From Chloroherpetonaceae bacterium (GTDB lineage Bacteria > Bacteroidota > Chlorobiia > Chlorobiales > Thermochlorobacteraceae), in the NCBI GenBank assembly GCA_033763895.1, contig JANRJQ010000013.1, positions 1 through 62,416 on the forward strand: a stretch of DNA of 62,416 nt, written 5' to 3'. This document shows positions 33,923 to 42,393 of this stretch, one piece after another. Under the pieces are notes generated by a model. The model was not told where the DNA came from and did no database searches. It saw only the letters and a list, made by a program, of their open reading frames with translations. The translations under genes were made by a program, and so were the position numbers. How positions within the stretch are numbered: position 1 is the stretch's first letter; each line of letters starts with the position of its first letter.

Positions 33923-35482
33923 GTGTTCAAACGATTAATTTATTTTTTTTTCCTTCTTTCGATTGTTCCTCCCTTTTATTCATGTGCGGGGGCTCGTCTA
34001 TCCAGTCACTTCGTTTCGAGTGAAAATCCATTTGGAAAATCTGATTCTTTAGAACATCATGCGGTGAAACGCGAACTTCGCGGGGTTTGGATTGCCACGG
34101 CATTCGGCATCGATTGGCCAAAAACGACTAACAGCGCACTTCAACGCGCCTCGCTCGATTCTCTTTTTCGAGAAATCAAGCGAAAGAAATTCAATGCCGT
34201 TTTCTTTCAAGTTCGTGTTCGTGCCGATGTCCTCTACCCCAATCGCTTTGAGCCAATTCATGAATATCTTACAGGCACTTTTGGTAAAGAACCCGACTAC
34301 GACCCAGTGGCCTTTGCGATTGACTGCGCCAAAAGACACGGGCTTCAATTTCATGCGTGGTTTAATACGCTTATCGTTCGCGGGAAAAATTTTTCGAAAG
34401 TCTCACAAGGCGTGCCCTATATCTGGCAAACGCATCCGGAGTGGATTGACCCGCGAGCGTCGAAGAATCCCGACTGGCGCGATGTGTGGCTGAACCCCAC
34501 ACTTCCCGAAGTGCAAGCATATCTGAAAACGCTCATCGCCGATTTCGCCCACCGCTATTCGCCCGATGGCATTCAATTGGATGACTACCTTCGCTACCCT
34601 TCCAAAGATTTTCCTGATTCGCTCGCCTTTGCCACACAAAACCCCGCGAAACTGCCGCTGCCCGATTTCAGACGCGACATCATCAATCGAATCGTTGCTG
34701 AAATTGCGGATACACTTGTGAAGATAAAACCTCATCTTCAATTCGGTGTGACACCGATTGGCGTTTATCGCCGCGTGGATTCAGAGCCGGCTATGGAAAG
34801 CAAAACCGAAGTGTATCAAGATTCGAGGGAGTGGACGAAGCGCCGCTACTGCGATTACCTTGCGCCACAGATTTATTTTCATCTTGGCCCTACAACCAAA
34901 GCCGAACGCGAAAAGAAACAGTTCAATCCGGCATTTGAAAAGCTGGTGAACGATTGGGCGGAAAATAAAAATTACCGTCATTTGTATGTTGGGCTTGGCA
35001 CTTATAAGCCAGCCGTGAAAGCCGAGTGGCGTGCGCAAGTGAATGTCGTTCGGAATTCGGGTGCAGAGGGATTTATCTTTTACCCGTATTCAAGCATTGC
35101 AGAACTCGATTCACTTTTTGATTCGGAAGCCTTACCGCCGTCAATGCCGTGGAAATCAGACACCATTCCGCCTACACCAATTGTAATTAGCATCATGAAA
35201 CAGGATTCCCTTGTGGTGGTTTCGCTTCAAATTTCAAACGCAGAAGAAGCCAAAATTCGCGGGGTGAATTTATACCACATCACGCCTGTTGGGCTTGATT
35301 CCGGTGAGATGAATCGTGACGATGCACAGCGACCGAGAGAGCGACTTTTGCTCTCACTCTTGCCACTTCAAAACGGGATGATTCGGGTTCGAGGGTTGCA
35401 AAGCGGGGAATCTCTGCGGATTCGGGTGATGGATTGGTATGGCAATGAAAGTAAAGGGAGTGAAATCCTTGTTGTGCCGTAA
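33923..35482 (+). CDS. GHL10-family glycoside hydrolase-like lipoprotein
   Basis: A 519-residue lipoprotein starting at GTG, with LIYFFFLLSIVPPFYSCAG giving a lipobox near Cys21. The catalytic-type TIM barrel (about 45-400) opens with VKRELRGVWIATAFGIDWPK, then FFQVRVRADVLYP, FHAWFNTLI, and PDGIQLDDYLRYPS, the typical pattern of the DUF187/GHL10 family with likely catalytic Asp residues in the last motif. A beta-rich domain of about 100 residues follows. Relatives act on peptidoglycan or other polysaccharides; the substrate is not known. Confidence 0.92.
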   Translation: MFKRLIYFFFLLSIVPPFYSCAGARLSSHFVSSENPFGKSDSLEHHAVKRELRGVWIATAFGIDWPKTTNSALQRASLDSLFREIKRKKFNAVFFQVRVRADVLYPNRFEPIHEYLTGTFGKEPDYDPVAFAIDCAKRHGLQFHAWFNTLIVRGKNFSKVSQGVPYIWQTHPEWIDPRASKNPDWRDVWLNPTLPEVQAYLKTLIADFAHRYSPDGIQLDDYLRYPSKDFPDSLAFATQNPAKLPLPDFRRDIINRIVAEIADTLVKIKPHLQFGVTPIGVYRRVDSEPAMESKTEVYQDSREWTKRRYCDYLAPQIYFHLGPTTKAEREKKQFNPAFEKLVNDWAENKNYRHLYVGLGTYKPAVKAEWRAQVNVVRNSGAEGFIFYPYSSIAELDSLFDSEALPPSMPWKSDTIPPTPIVISIMKQDSLVVVSLQISNAEEAKIRGVNLYHITPVGLDSGEMNRDDAQRPRERLLLSLLPLQNGMIRVRGLQSGESLRIRVMDWYGNESKGSEILVVP

Positions 35483-35503
35483 CGAAATGCACGACTGCTT
35501 TCT

Positions 35504-35713
35504 TCACGAAGGAAAGCTTTCAAGTGTGATAGACACATTTTCTGAATCAGTATAATAGTTCAGTTTTTCTATACCAATGATATGCCCTTCTTTATCCTTC
35601 ATCAAGATTGTATCATCATCGGTTTCATCGCAAGAATATTCTACAGCGGGATCACCAAACCAAACGGTGAGCGTGTTCCCTTCTTTGTCATGAATCACTT
35701 TGAGCTTTTTCAT
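35504..35713 (-). CDS. DUF2283 family protein
   Basis: A 69-residue protein from the ATG at 35713 (MKKLKVIHDKEGNTLTVWFGDPAVEYSCDETDDD); an ATG seven codons earlier is less likely. The Y/I.D..GNTL...F..P and the DDTILMKDKEGHIIGIEKLN parts match DUF2283, a small beta-rich family often coupled to toxin-antitoxin or regulatory loci. The function is unknown. It is convergent with the GHL10 gene. Confidence 0.8.
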   Translation of the reverse strand: MKKLKVIHDKEGNTLTVWFGDPAVEYSCDETDDDTILMKDKEGHIIGIEKLNYYTDSENVSITLESFPS

Positions 35714-35748
35714 AAATAATATTTGTCTTTCCATAAATTCTTGTAGAA

Positions 35749-36441
35749 CTACTTGACAAACTTATATCCCTTTGTCGGTACTTTCAGGAAATGATTGGGT
35801 TCGGCAGGCGTGACTTCAAATTTCTTTCGAAGTGCGAGCACATAGTTATCGACCGTTCGCGTATCCGGAAAAACATGATAGCCCCACACTTCGCCCAAAA
35901 GATCTTCTCGAGTGACTACTTTTCCTTCATTCAAAATAAAGTGCCTTAGCACCTCAAATTCCTTAACGGAAAGGCGAATGGGTTTTCCATTTTCGAGCAC
36001 TTCTTCTTTATCAAAATCAACTTCAAACTTTGAAAACTGAAAGCGCTTTGCAGCAGCGGGAATCGGTTTCTTTTGCGGTTCGGTTCTGCGCAAAACGGCT
36101 TTCAATCGGGCGGCGAGTTCGCGCATGCTGAATGGTTTCGCCACGAAATCATCGGCTCCGATTTCAAGCCCTACCACACGGTCGGTTTCCTCGGCTCGGC
36201 TGGTGAGCATAATGATGGGCGTATCGATGCCGTTGAGCCGAAGGTCGCGGCAAATTTCGGTGCCATTTTTTCCGGGAAGCATTAAATCGAGCAGGATGGC
36301 GTCGTGCTTATTTTGAAGGGCTGTGGCATAGCCTTTGGTACCATCGGCGATGTGCGTAACTGCAAAACCTTCGGCTTCAAGCCCTGCTTTGATTCCTAAG
36401 GCAAGCGCGGCGTCATCTTCGATGGAGAGAATTTTTTTCAT
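35749..36441 (-). CDS. OmpR/PhoB-family response regulator
   Basis: A 230-residue regulator from the ATG at 36441 (MKKILSIEDDAALALG); a longer frame to 36537 adds 32 residues of unrelated sequence. The receiver domain has the acidic pair EDD and phosphoacceptor Asp in DAILLDLMLPG, then ADDFVAKPF with the Lys. The winged-helix domain (VKEFEVLRHFILNEGKVVTREDLLGEVWGY and RTVDNYVLALRKKFE) binds DNA. No histidine kinase gene adjoins; the sequence upstream is a repeat cluster. Confidence 0.95.
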   Translation of the reverse strand: MKKILSIEDDAALALGIKAGLEAEGFAVTHIADGTKGYATALQNKHDAILLDLMLPGKNGTEICRDLRLNGIDTPIIMLTSRAEETDRVVGLEIGADDFVAKPFSMRELAARLKAVLRRTEPQKKPIPAAAKRFQFSKFEVDFDKEEVLENGKPIRLSVKEFEVLRHFILNEGKVVTREDLLGEVWGYHVFPDTRTVDNYVLALRKKFEVTPAEPNHFLKVPTKGYKFVK

Positions 36442-36591
36442 GTGGTTCAGCGGTTTTGGGAAATTAGAATTTTCGCACATGAATTGCGAATTGAATGAGC
36501 GAAATCTTAGAACTTCCGCACACCAGAGATTTCCCAACTTTCTTCAAACCGCTTTGCTCCGTTCGAAATGACAGAAAAATGAAATGGGAAA

Positions 36592-36860
36592 CGAGGTGGT
36601 TAAGCCTGCCGAAACCACCGAACTTTGGATGTTGTCATTCCGACAAGCGAAGCGCGTTCGGAATCAGTAAGCCTATTATTTGCAATTGTCATTTCGAACG
36701 CAGCGAGAAATCTCAGACTTTCCACTCACACCAATCATAGGCATGTCATACCGACTTGTTCGGTATCCGACATGCCCAACATTAGCGAGGTGGCCACGGC
36801 CTGTCGAAACCACAGAGTTTTGGATGTTGTCATTCCGACAAGCGAAGCGCGTTCGGAATC
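36592..36860 (+). repeat. 74-bp direct repeat within cluster B
   Basis: 36592-36665 and 36786-36860 are direct copies; their last 42 bp (36624-36665 and 36819-36860) are identical, and the first 32-33 bp differ at a few positions with one inserted base. The repeat begins with a GAGGTGG...CGAAACCAC element and ends with a CATTCCGACAAG...CGGAATC element. Confidence 0.85.
36660..36714 (+). repeat. 55-bp element, copy 1
   Basis: Reverse-complement counterpart of 38988-39042 with 52 of 55 bases identical; contains the GCAGCGAGAAATCTC palindrome half and a unique GCAATTGTCATTTCG core. Confidence 0.85.
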
Positions 36861-37316
36861 CCGCACGCCACAAAACCCCGTCTGAATCAGGATATTCAGG
36901 ATTCAAGGATGAATAGGATTAATCCACCAAAACGTGGTTGTTGAGCCTATCGAAACCACCGTGTTTTGCGCCACTGACATACACGCTGTCATTCCAGCTT
37001 GTCCGGAAACTGAGAAGCCCAACATTGCGATGGTTGAGCTTGTCGAAACCGCCGTACGAAGCTACGGTTTCACGCAAAGCCGCAAAGGCGCAGAAAACCG
37101 CTGTGGACTTTGAGGCATTCTCCGTGACCTTTGTGTTTCGAAATAAAAAAACGCCGTCATTCCGGTGTTTAAGGATGTTCGTCAAGCACGCAGGGGAATC
37201 TGTGAGCCTTTCATTGGAAAATCTTTATCAAGAAAATGAAAACAATGCTATAGATTTTTCAGAAAAGTAATGTAAATTTTAAAGTGAGTTAAAAAAAACC
37301 AACTCAACCCAAGCAA

Positions 37317-37664
37317 ATGTACACCGACCTCATGACGATCATCTTGTGTGAATTCTTCATTATTGCGTTATGTATTCCACTGTATTTTGGGAAAATCCCG
37401 ATGAATTACCTGTATGGGGTAAGATTTGAAGAATCTTTTATATCGGAGGAAAATTGGTATCAAATAAACCGTTATGGGGCTGAGGTAATGATGCGGTTCA
37501 TTGTGCCTGTAATAATAATAAGTAGTGCGTGTTTGTTTTTAGAGATAAGAAATAAAATTAACCAAGCGTTTGTGATAATCGGAATTGTTGTATTGATGGT
37601 AACAGCATTATTAAGTGCAGCGTGGTTTACAAAAAAGTATGCAAAGTCATTGGATAAAAAATAA
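37317..37664 (+). CDS. SdpI-family membrane protein
   Basis: A 115-residue protein with three predicted membrane segments (IILCEFFIIALCIPLYFG, FIVPVIIISSACLFLEI, AFVIIGIVVLMVTALLSAAWF). The loop IPMNYLYGVRFEESFISEENWYQINRYGAEVM is the diagnostic SdpI/YhfL motif (G.R...S..SE..W...N..G). In Bacillus SdpI gives immunity to the toxin SdpC and also signals; relatives in other phyla are widespread and their role is not known. It is followed by a cassette-type repeat (R5), suggesting it is a mobile cassette gene. Confidence 0.85.
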   Translation: MYTDLMTIILCEFFIIALCIPLYFGKIPMNYLYGVRFEESFISEENWYQINRYGAEVMMRFIVPVIIISSACLFLEIRNKINQAFVIIGIVVLMVTALLSAAWFTKKYAKSLDKK

Positions 37665-37680
37665 AAGAGTAGATAGAAAT

Positions 37681-37772
37681 ATTCGAAATTCCAATGAGGC
37701 TCAAGCCGTGAGGCTGAAAAAGAAATCGGAACGCAAACGTCCGACGCATAGTGCAAAGAAGGCATAAACGTT
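37681..37772 (+). repeat. Cassette-type palindromic repeat R5
   Basis: AAATTCC at 37686, the nested palindrome CTCAAGCCGTGAG (37700-37712), then CGGAACGCAAACG and ATAAACGTT correspond in order to the blocks of R2 read on the minus strand (AAATTTC, hairpin, CCGAACGCAAATC, AAAACGTT). As in the array at 14.8-18.3 kb, the repeat lies directly downstream of its gene. Confidence 0.55.
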
Positions 37773-37804
37773 CATTGTTCTAAACAACATAAAAATAAAA
37801 AAAA

Positions 37805-37828
37805 ACCGCCGAGTTGTGGCGGTGTTTT
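37805..37828. terminator. Bidirectional hairpin terminator
   Basis: ACCGCC / GGCGGT, 6-bp stem with a 7-nt loop, flanked by nine A on the left and TTTT on the right. It can terminate in both directions, most likely ending the SdpI-like transcript. Confidence 0.65.
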
Positions 37829-38009
37829 ATTAAAGCAGCTATTGAATTTACACCTTATACCCCCTGTTTGAAATTGCAAAACAGAGAAGACACTGATAAT
37901 TCACTTATTTCATAAAGAAAAAAAAATATTGTCTTGCTTAAATATTAAGGGCTTCCTTTAATTAAGATTTCAATGAATTGATCAATATTCTCTTTTTCAT
38001 CCTCAAAAT

Positions 38010-38630
38010 ATGAAGAAAAGACTATCTCTGATAATGTTGTTCGCGGTTGGTTTATTTTTTTCTGCGGGTTGTAATTCGTTTTATACTTCTAACAAAAATG
38101 TGCCCGAAACAATACAAGTAAACAAAGAAGACTCAGTAAATGTCATTGTTTCAAAAAATGAAGTCCTCCCATTGTATAGAGAATCGATAAATCTTAATGT
38201 TTATTCAGGTGCAACAACCAATGATTATGGCATAGGTTTTGGTGCAAGAGCCAATTATTTCTCACCATTCCGTGTCACATTTGGATTTTCATATACATTG
38301 TTTATCAATGCCTATGCTCTCTTAACCGCAAATTCTATCAGTCAACCTTCTATTGAACTCGGTTATGCAATTCCCAGTGCACCCTTTGTTGTAAGGCCTT
38401 ATATGATGGTAGGTAGTTCAAGAATTAATTTAGAAGTACTACTATTCAATCTAAACGAGCACCCCGATAGATTTCAATCGTATCGAACATTGACGCCGGG
38501 TATTGAATTGATAGTGCCTATTTTCGATAGTGAAGGACAATTCTCATTCGATATTCGCTACAATTACATCCCAGAATTACCAACATTTAGGGCTTTCATT
38601 TTTTTGTTTAATGTTGGCGTAAGTCTTTAA
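38010..38630 (+). CDS. Hypothetical beta-barrel-like lipoprotein
   Basis: A 206-residue lipoprotein (MKKRLSLIMLFAVGLFFSAGC, lipidated Cys21). After a 40-residue linker come alternating strands with aromatic ends (NYFSPFRVTFGFSYTLFI, FSFDIRYNYIPEL, IFLFNVGVSL), as in small outer-membrane barrels. No known family was recognised. It is a single gene between two repeat clusters. Confidence 0.6.
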   Translation: MKKRLSLIMLFAVGLFFSAGCNSFYTSNKNVPETIQVNKEDSVNVIVSKNEVLPLYRESINLNVYSGATTNDYGIGFGARANYFSPFRVTFGFSYTLFINAYALLTANSISQPSIELGYAIPSAPFVVRPYMMVGSSRINLEVLLFNLNEHPDRFQSYRTLTPGIELIVPIFDSEGQFSFDIRYNYIPELPTFRAFIFLFNVGVSL

Positions 38631-38699
38631 TAAAAGAAATTCGGCATGTAAGATTTCAAAAGCGATTAGTAGCGAAAGGAAGTCGAGAGATAAGAAATA

Positions 38700-39200
38700 A
38701 AGAAATTGCCGTGTCCTTACGTTCTTGCTTTGCGACCTTTGTGTTTGCAATTCCAAAACACGGAGCCCGCGGAGAAAGTCCACAAAGAGCACAATGGATT
38801 ACTGCGCCTTCGCGCCTTTGCGAGAAACCGTGGTTTCAAGAGGATCGCCCACCCCGAATGAAAGGCTTACAGATTCCCGACGCGTCACTTCGTGACTTGC
38901 GGGAATGACATGCTGAAGGTGAGTGGTTCACGATACGGTGGTTTCGACAAGCCGTGGCCACCTTATTGTTGGGCTTGGGGAGAATCGGAGATTTCTCGCT
39001 GCGCTCGAAATGACAATTGCAAATGATAGGCTTACAGATTCCGGTCAAGTCGGAATAACAGAATGAAGGGGGTCATTTCGACAGGCTCAATGACCCCCTT
39101 CACAATACGGCGGTTTCGACACTTCGGCAGGCTCAGTGCGGCACAGGCTAAACCACCGCGAGTGTAAGGCTCTCAGATTCCGAACAAGTCGGAATGACAT
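38700..39200. repeat. Dispersed repeat cluster C
   Basis: Repeats seen: GCGCCTTTGCGAGAAACC (38813), GGTGGTTTCGACAAGC (38938), GAGATTTCTCGCTGCGCTCG (38988), CAGATTCCGGTCAAGTCGG (39035), GTCATTTCGACAGGC (39073), GGTTTCGACACTTCGGC (39111) and CAGATTCCGAACAAGTCGG (39175). They mirror the families in A and B but are in a different order and largely in the opposite orientation to B. Confidence 0.8.
38988..39042 (-). repeat. 55-bp element, copy 2
   Basis: Inverted copy of 36660-36714 with three mismatches; the same junction of a GAGATTTCTCGC palindrome, a unique spacer and an ATTCC element. Confidence 0.85.
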
Positions 39201-39266
39201 AAAGGATATGATTCACTCAACACTGATAACTCAACACTGATAACTCATAATTGAATACTCATCTCC

Positions 39267-41153
39267 CTACGGCTTCGGCAACACGGAAACTTTGATATGT
39301 GAAGCTGCCTTGGTATTTCTGAAAATTCGCTGTGAGGCTTTTTGAAAATCGGAATCATTGCAGCGGTATATATCCACAAACTTTTGCGGGTTACGGTCCA
39401 CAAGCGGAAACATTGAGTGTTGCACTTGAATCATGATTTTGTGCCCCTTCTTAAAAGTATGCACCACATCCATTAGCGGAAGGGCAATGGTTTCTTGCTT
39501 ATTGGGTGTCATTGCTTCAGGCCTTTCAAAACTTTTGCGATAGCGGCCACGCATCACTTCCCACCGAACGAGCATTTGATAGCCGCCAAGCCTGACGGGT
39601 GCAGGAAAGGCTCTTCGGGCGGAGGGTTTGCCGCTGAATTCATCGCGCGCGGAGTCGGGGAAAACATCAATCAGCTTCACAACATAATCGGCATCGGTAC
39701 CCGTAGTCGAAACAAAGAGATTGGCGAGCACTTTTCCGGTAAGCGTGATATCCTCTTGAAGTTCATCGGTTTCATAGACGAAGACATCAGGCCGGCGCGA
39801 GGCAAAGCGTTGATCTTCAATCATATACTCAATGCTGCGGTCGATGCGGGTTTCGGCGGTGTAAGGCACGGGGCGCATCGGGTCGGCAAGCACTTCATCG
39901 AACCCGCTTTTGTCTTTTGGCGGTTCAAATGAAAGTTTCCCGTTTGCGTGAAAATAAAGGTTCCTTTCAACGGCATTTTTCGGCTGCCACACTTCAAACT
40001 TCCGCCATTCGCCTGCACCAACATCAAAAAGCAACGCATCGGGCATATTGTGTTCTGCCCCGCCTTTAAGGTGATGATTGAAGAATAATTTCTCGACGGA
40101 TTCTCGGTAGAAAACCCCTGTTTTTGAAGCAAAGGGCACATAGCCTAACCTGTCGCCATCAACGCGAGACCACGCCCCGTGCGACCACGGCCCCATCACC
40201 AACATATTTTTCGCGCTTGGGTTATTTCGTTCAATGGCATCATAGACTTTCAGCGGCCCATAAAGGTCTTCGGCATCGAACCACCCGCCAACGGTCATCA
40301 CGGCAGGCGTGACATTTTTCAAATGCGGTAAAATGGTACGCGCTTTCCAAAAGTCGTCGTAATTCGGATGTGCAACCATTTGATTCCAAAACGCAATGCT
40401 GTCTTTATAGTAAAGTGAATTAAAATTTTTGAGTGCGCCCGTTTTCAAATAAAAGGAATAGGCATCGGGCGTTGGAAATTGAAATCCCGTATTGCCAATG
40501 GTGGTGGGCTTTGGTCGGGCACGGCCAAAAGAGTACATAAATGAAAATGCATCCATCAAAAAGAAGGCGCCATTGTGGTGAAAGTCGTCGCCAATCCACC
40601 AATCGGTAACCGGTGCTTGCGGCGAGACAGCCTTCAAGGCCGGATGAGCGTCGGGGATGGATGCAGAGGCGTAAAAGCCCGGGTAGGAAATTCCCCAAAT
40701 CCCCACGCGTTTATTGGTGTATGAAATATTGTTGATAAGCCACTCAATGGAATCGTAAGTATCGCTCGATTCATCAATGTCTTTGGTGGAATTGCCTGCA
40801 ATATTGGGGCGAACATCCACAAATTCCCCTTCCGACATCCACCGACCGCGAACATCCTGAAACACATAAATGTAGCCTTCGCGCAAAAGCTCGGTTGGGC
40901 GAAGGGATGTTGGGTAATTGGCTTCTCCGTAAGGCGCACAGCTATACGGGGTGCGGCTCATGATGATGGGGTATGTTTTGGCGGAGTCGCGCGGGAGATA
41001 AATGGCGGTGAATAGCCGTGCGCCGTCGCGCATTGGAATCATGACTTCGCGCTTGAAGTAATTTTGCCGAATGAACAGGGAATCGGCATTTTGAGCAAAA
41101 AGAGATGAGATGCTTAAAAGAAAAAGGAGAACAAAACGTGCAATAAGTTTCAT
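39267..41153 (-). CDS. CocE/NonD-family (X-Pro dipeptidase-like) hydrolase
   Basis: A 628-residue secreted hydrolase from the ATG at 41153, which gives a clean signal peptide (MKLIARFVLLFLLSISSLFAQ). The alpha/beta-hydrolase domain (about 25-330) has REVMIPMRDGARLFTAIYLP, the nucleophile motif VGIWGISYPGFYA, and the late His in VMGPWSHGAW. The C-terminal jelly-roll domain (about 350-620) ends with LPLMDVVHTFKKGHKIMIQVQHSMFP. Such enzymes cleave esters or amides, possibly of peptides or antibiotics. The substrate is unknown. Confidence 0.93.
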   Translation of the reverse strand: MKLIARFVLLFLLSISSLFAQNADSLFIRQNYFKREVMIPMRDGARLFTAIYLPRDSAKTYPIIMSRTPYSCAPYGEANYPTSLRPTELLREGYIYVFQDVRGRWMSEGEFVDVRPNIAGNSTKDIDESSDTYDSIEWLINNISYTNKRVGIWGISYPGFYASASIPDAHPALKAVSPQAPVTDWWIGDDFHHNGAFFLMDAFSFMYSFGRARPKPTTIGNTGFQFPTPDAYSFYLKTGALKNFNSLYYKDSIAFWNQMVAHPNYDDFWKARTILPHLKNVTPAVMTVGGWFDAEDLYGPLKVYDAIERNNPSAKNMLVMGPWSHGAWSRVDGDRLGYVPFASKTGVFYRESVEKLFFNHHLKGGAEHNMPDALLFDVGAGEWRKFEVWQPKNAVERNLYFHANGKLSFEPPKDKSGFDEVLADPMRPVPYTAETRIDRSIEYMIEDQRFASRRPDVFVYETDELQEDITLTGKVLANLFVSTTGTDADYVVKLIDVFPDSARDEFSGKPSARRAFPAPVRLGGYQMLVRWEVMRGRYRKSFERPEAMTPNKQETIALPLMDVVHTFKKGHKIMIQVQHSMFPLVDRNPQKFVDIYRCNDSDFQKASQRIFRNTKAASHIKVSVLPKP

Positions 41154-41732
41154 AATCAAGCAGAATAAATTTTGTTTATACAATAAACGAAAAAGCGGAT
41201 TAGTGCAAACTATTCAATAGTGAAAATTAGCTGTACTTAAATTGAACAGGCTAAGAGGTGGAAGGTTAGAACCAAAATCGGGAAAAAATGTGAAATTAAT
41301 TATGCTTTTCATGCCTTCGCACGCTGATTCTTGCTTTATTAAATCACAATGTATAGTAAGGGTAAACTTAAAGAGCGAATTCGCATGCGAAATTTCCCCC
41401 TTTTCAAAAGTGATTAATATAGGTTTTTTGCTCTTTACTTTCGCCGATTTAATGGAATAAAATTTCGCTTATCTCTGTTTTTTTTCACTCATAAATTAGG
41501 GGCATTGAAATCGCTAAAAATCCATAATGTATTAATTTAATAGGGGTTATTCAATTCTTTCAAAGAATATCAATCGACTGTTTTACACAAATTTCAAAGA
41601 TGAAATAATTGAATAAATTAAAGTATATCTGTATGTCCAAGAACACTTAAAATTGTTGATAATAAAACAAAAAAAGTATAATTTTGTAATGTTTCCTTGT
41701 AGGTTTTTAATTCAACATATCCACATATACAT
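41154..41732. other. Divergent intergenic region
   Basis: About 580 bp, very AT-rich, between the CocE gene and the small lipoprotein gene. A 72-codon plus-strand frame at 41242-41460 is present but has no family features, ribosome site or signal, so it is not called. No hairpin with T-run was found. Confidence 0.5.
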
Positions 41733-42281
41733 ATGAATTACGCACGCATTCTTATCATCGCAGTCTTTACAATCGTTTTCTCTAGTTGCAAAAGCGATAA
41801 CAACCCAACCGATAGCGGCGGAACAGGTGGGCAATCAAGTAGCTTCACGCTAAACGGAACAACCTATACCACCACAAGTGTAACACCTTTGGCAAACAAT
41901 GTTACCTCCACAATCGATGGAGAAACATTTCGCTTAAACAGTTTTGTGCCCGATGCCTTCGGTGTCTATGTTGCCACCGAAACTACAACCGTTTGCGGGA
42001 TAAGCGGAACTTCAGGAGGAACTTCTGTCGGAATTCTCTTGGGTTTTTCAGGACAAACCACAGGCACTTATCAAATGGTGGAGGACGGAAGTTCGGCAAT
42101 TGGTCTAACAGTCGGAAGTGTCACATACTTATCTTTATCAGGGCAAATTGTGGTATCAGAATATGGCAATGTGGGTGGTCGGATACGCGGAACATTTTCA
42201 GGCACATTTACTACAGGTTCTACCACCGTTCAAATCCCCAACGGCAGTTTTAATGTCACCCGTGGGGAAATCATTCAGTAA
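41733..42281 (+). CDS. Hypothetical lipoprotein (Ser/Thr/Gly-rich)
   Basis: A 182-residue lipoprotein: MNYARILIIAVFTIVFSSCK with lipobox Cys19, then a flexible DNNPTDSGGTGGQSS linker and a beta-rich domain of Thr/Gly/Ser-rich strands that recalls DUF6252-type Bacteroidota lipoproteins. Function unknown. It is followed by tandem hairpins. Confidence 0.65.
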   Translation: MNYARILIIAVFTIVFSSCKSDNNPTDSGGTGGQSSSFTLNGTTYTTTSVTPLANNVTSTIDGETFRLNSFVPDAFGVYVATETTTVCGISGTSGGTSVGILLGFSGQTTGTYQMVEDGSSAIGLTVGSVTYLSLSGQIVVSEYGNVGGRIRGTFSGTFTTGSTTVQIPNGSFNVTRGEIIQ

Positions 42282-42299
42282 GAATCACACAGCAAAAAA

Positions 42300-42327
42300 A
42301 GCGGGTCATACAAGCCCGCTATTCTAA
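42300..42327 (-). terminator. Second minus-strand terminator
   Basis: AGCGGG / CCCGCT stem with a 9-nt loop; on the minus strand it is followed by seven T. It backs up the stronger terminator at 42343-42375 for the metalloprotease gene. Confidence 0.7.
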
Positions 42328-42342
42328 CCTATTCAATGAAGA

Positions 42343-42375
42343 AAAAAAGCCCGCACCAAGTGTGCGGGCTTTTTT
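42343..42375. terminator. Bidirectional terminator between convergent genes
   Basis: Perfect 14-bp stem AAAAAAGCCCGCAC / GTGCGGGCTTTTTT with a 5-nt loop between the lipoprotein (plus) and metalloprotease (minus) genes. Confidence 0.92.
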
Positions 42376-42393
42376 ATCAAGAATTCAAAAAAC

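Larger units (their letters stand above)
36540..37200. repeat. Dispersed repeat cluster B
   Basis: A mosaic of the same short elements as clusters A and C, in many copies: GTTCGAAATGACAG and ATTTCGAACGCAGCGAGAAA forms, CATTCCGACAAGCG forms, and GGTTGAGC..GTCGAAACC forms, plus a tract (36878-36925) with TCAGGATATTCAGGATTCA and a tract near 37075-37120 with GCAAAGGCGCAGAAAACC. The order changes between clusters. Confidence 0.85.
36442..37316. other. Non-coding region with dispersed-repeat cluster B
   Basis: About 875 bp before the SdpI-like gene without a credible gene. It is occupied almost entirely by the short palindromic repeat families, including a 74-bp direct duplication. Frames running through it are made of repeat sequence and not called. 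Confidence 0.75.
37665..38009. other. Intergenic region with R5 and a hairpin
   Basis: About 345 bp. Holds repeat R5 and the hairpin at 37805-37823; the rest is AT-rich upstream sequence of the next lipoprotein gene, with no identifiable element. Confidence 0.5.
38631..39266. other. Non-coding region with dispersed-repeat cluster C
   Basis: About 635 bp between a lipoprotein gene and the end of the CocE-type hydrolase gene. After 80 bp of AT-rich sequence it consists of the same palindromic repeats as clusters A and B. No gene is called. Confidence 0.7.

Noticed and set aside
36495-37270. Several frames of 70-110 codons in repeat cluster B, including one at 36938-37270.
   Set aside because: They encode translated palindromic repeats and frames exist on both strands at once; there is no start context.
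41242-41460. 72-codon plus-strand frame before the small lipoprotein gene.
   Set aside because: Composition is that of AT-rich intergenic DNA and no signal, motif or ribosome site supports it.
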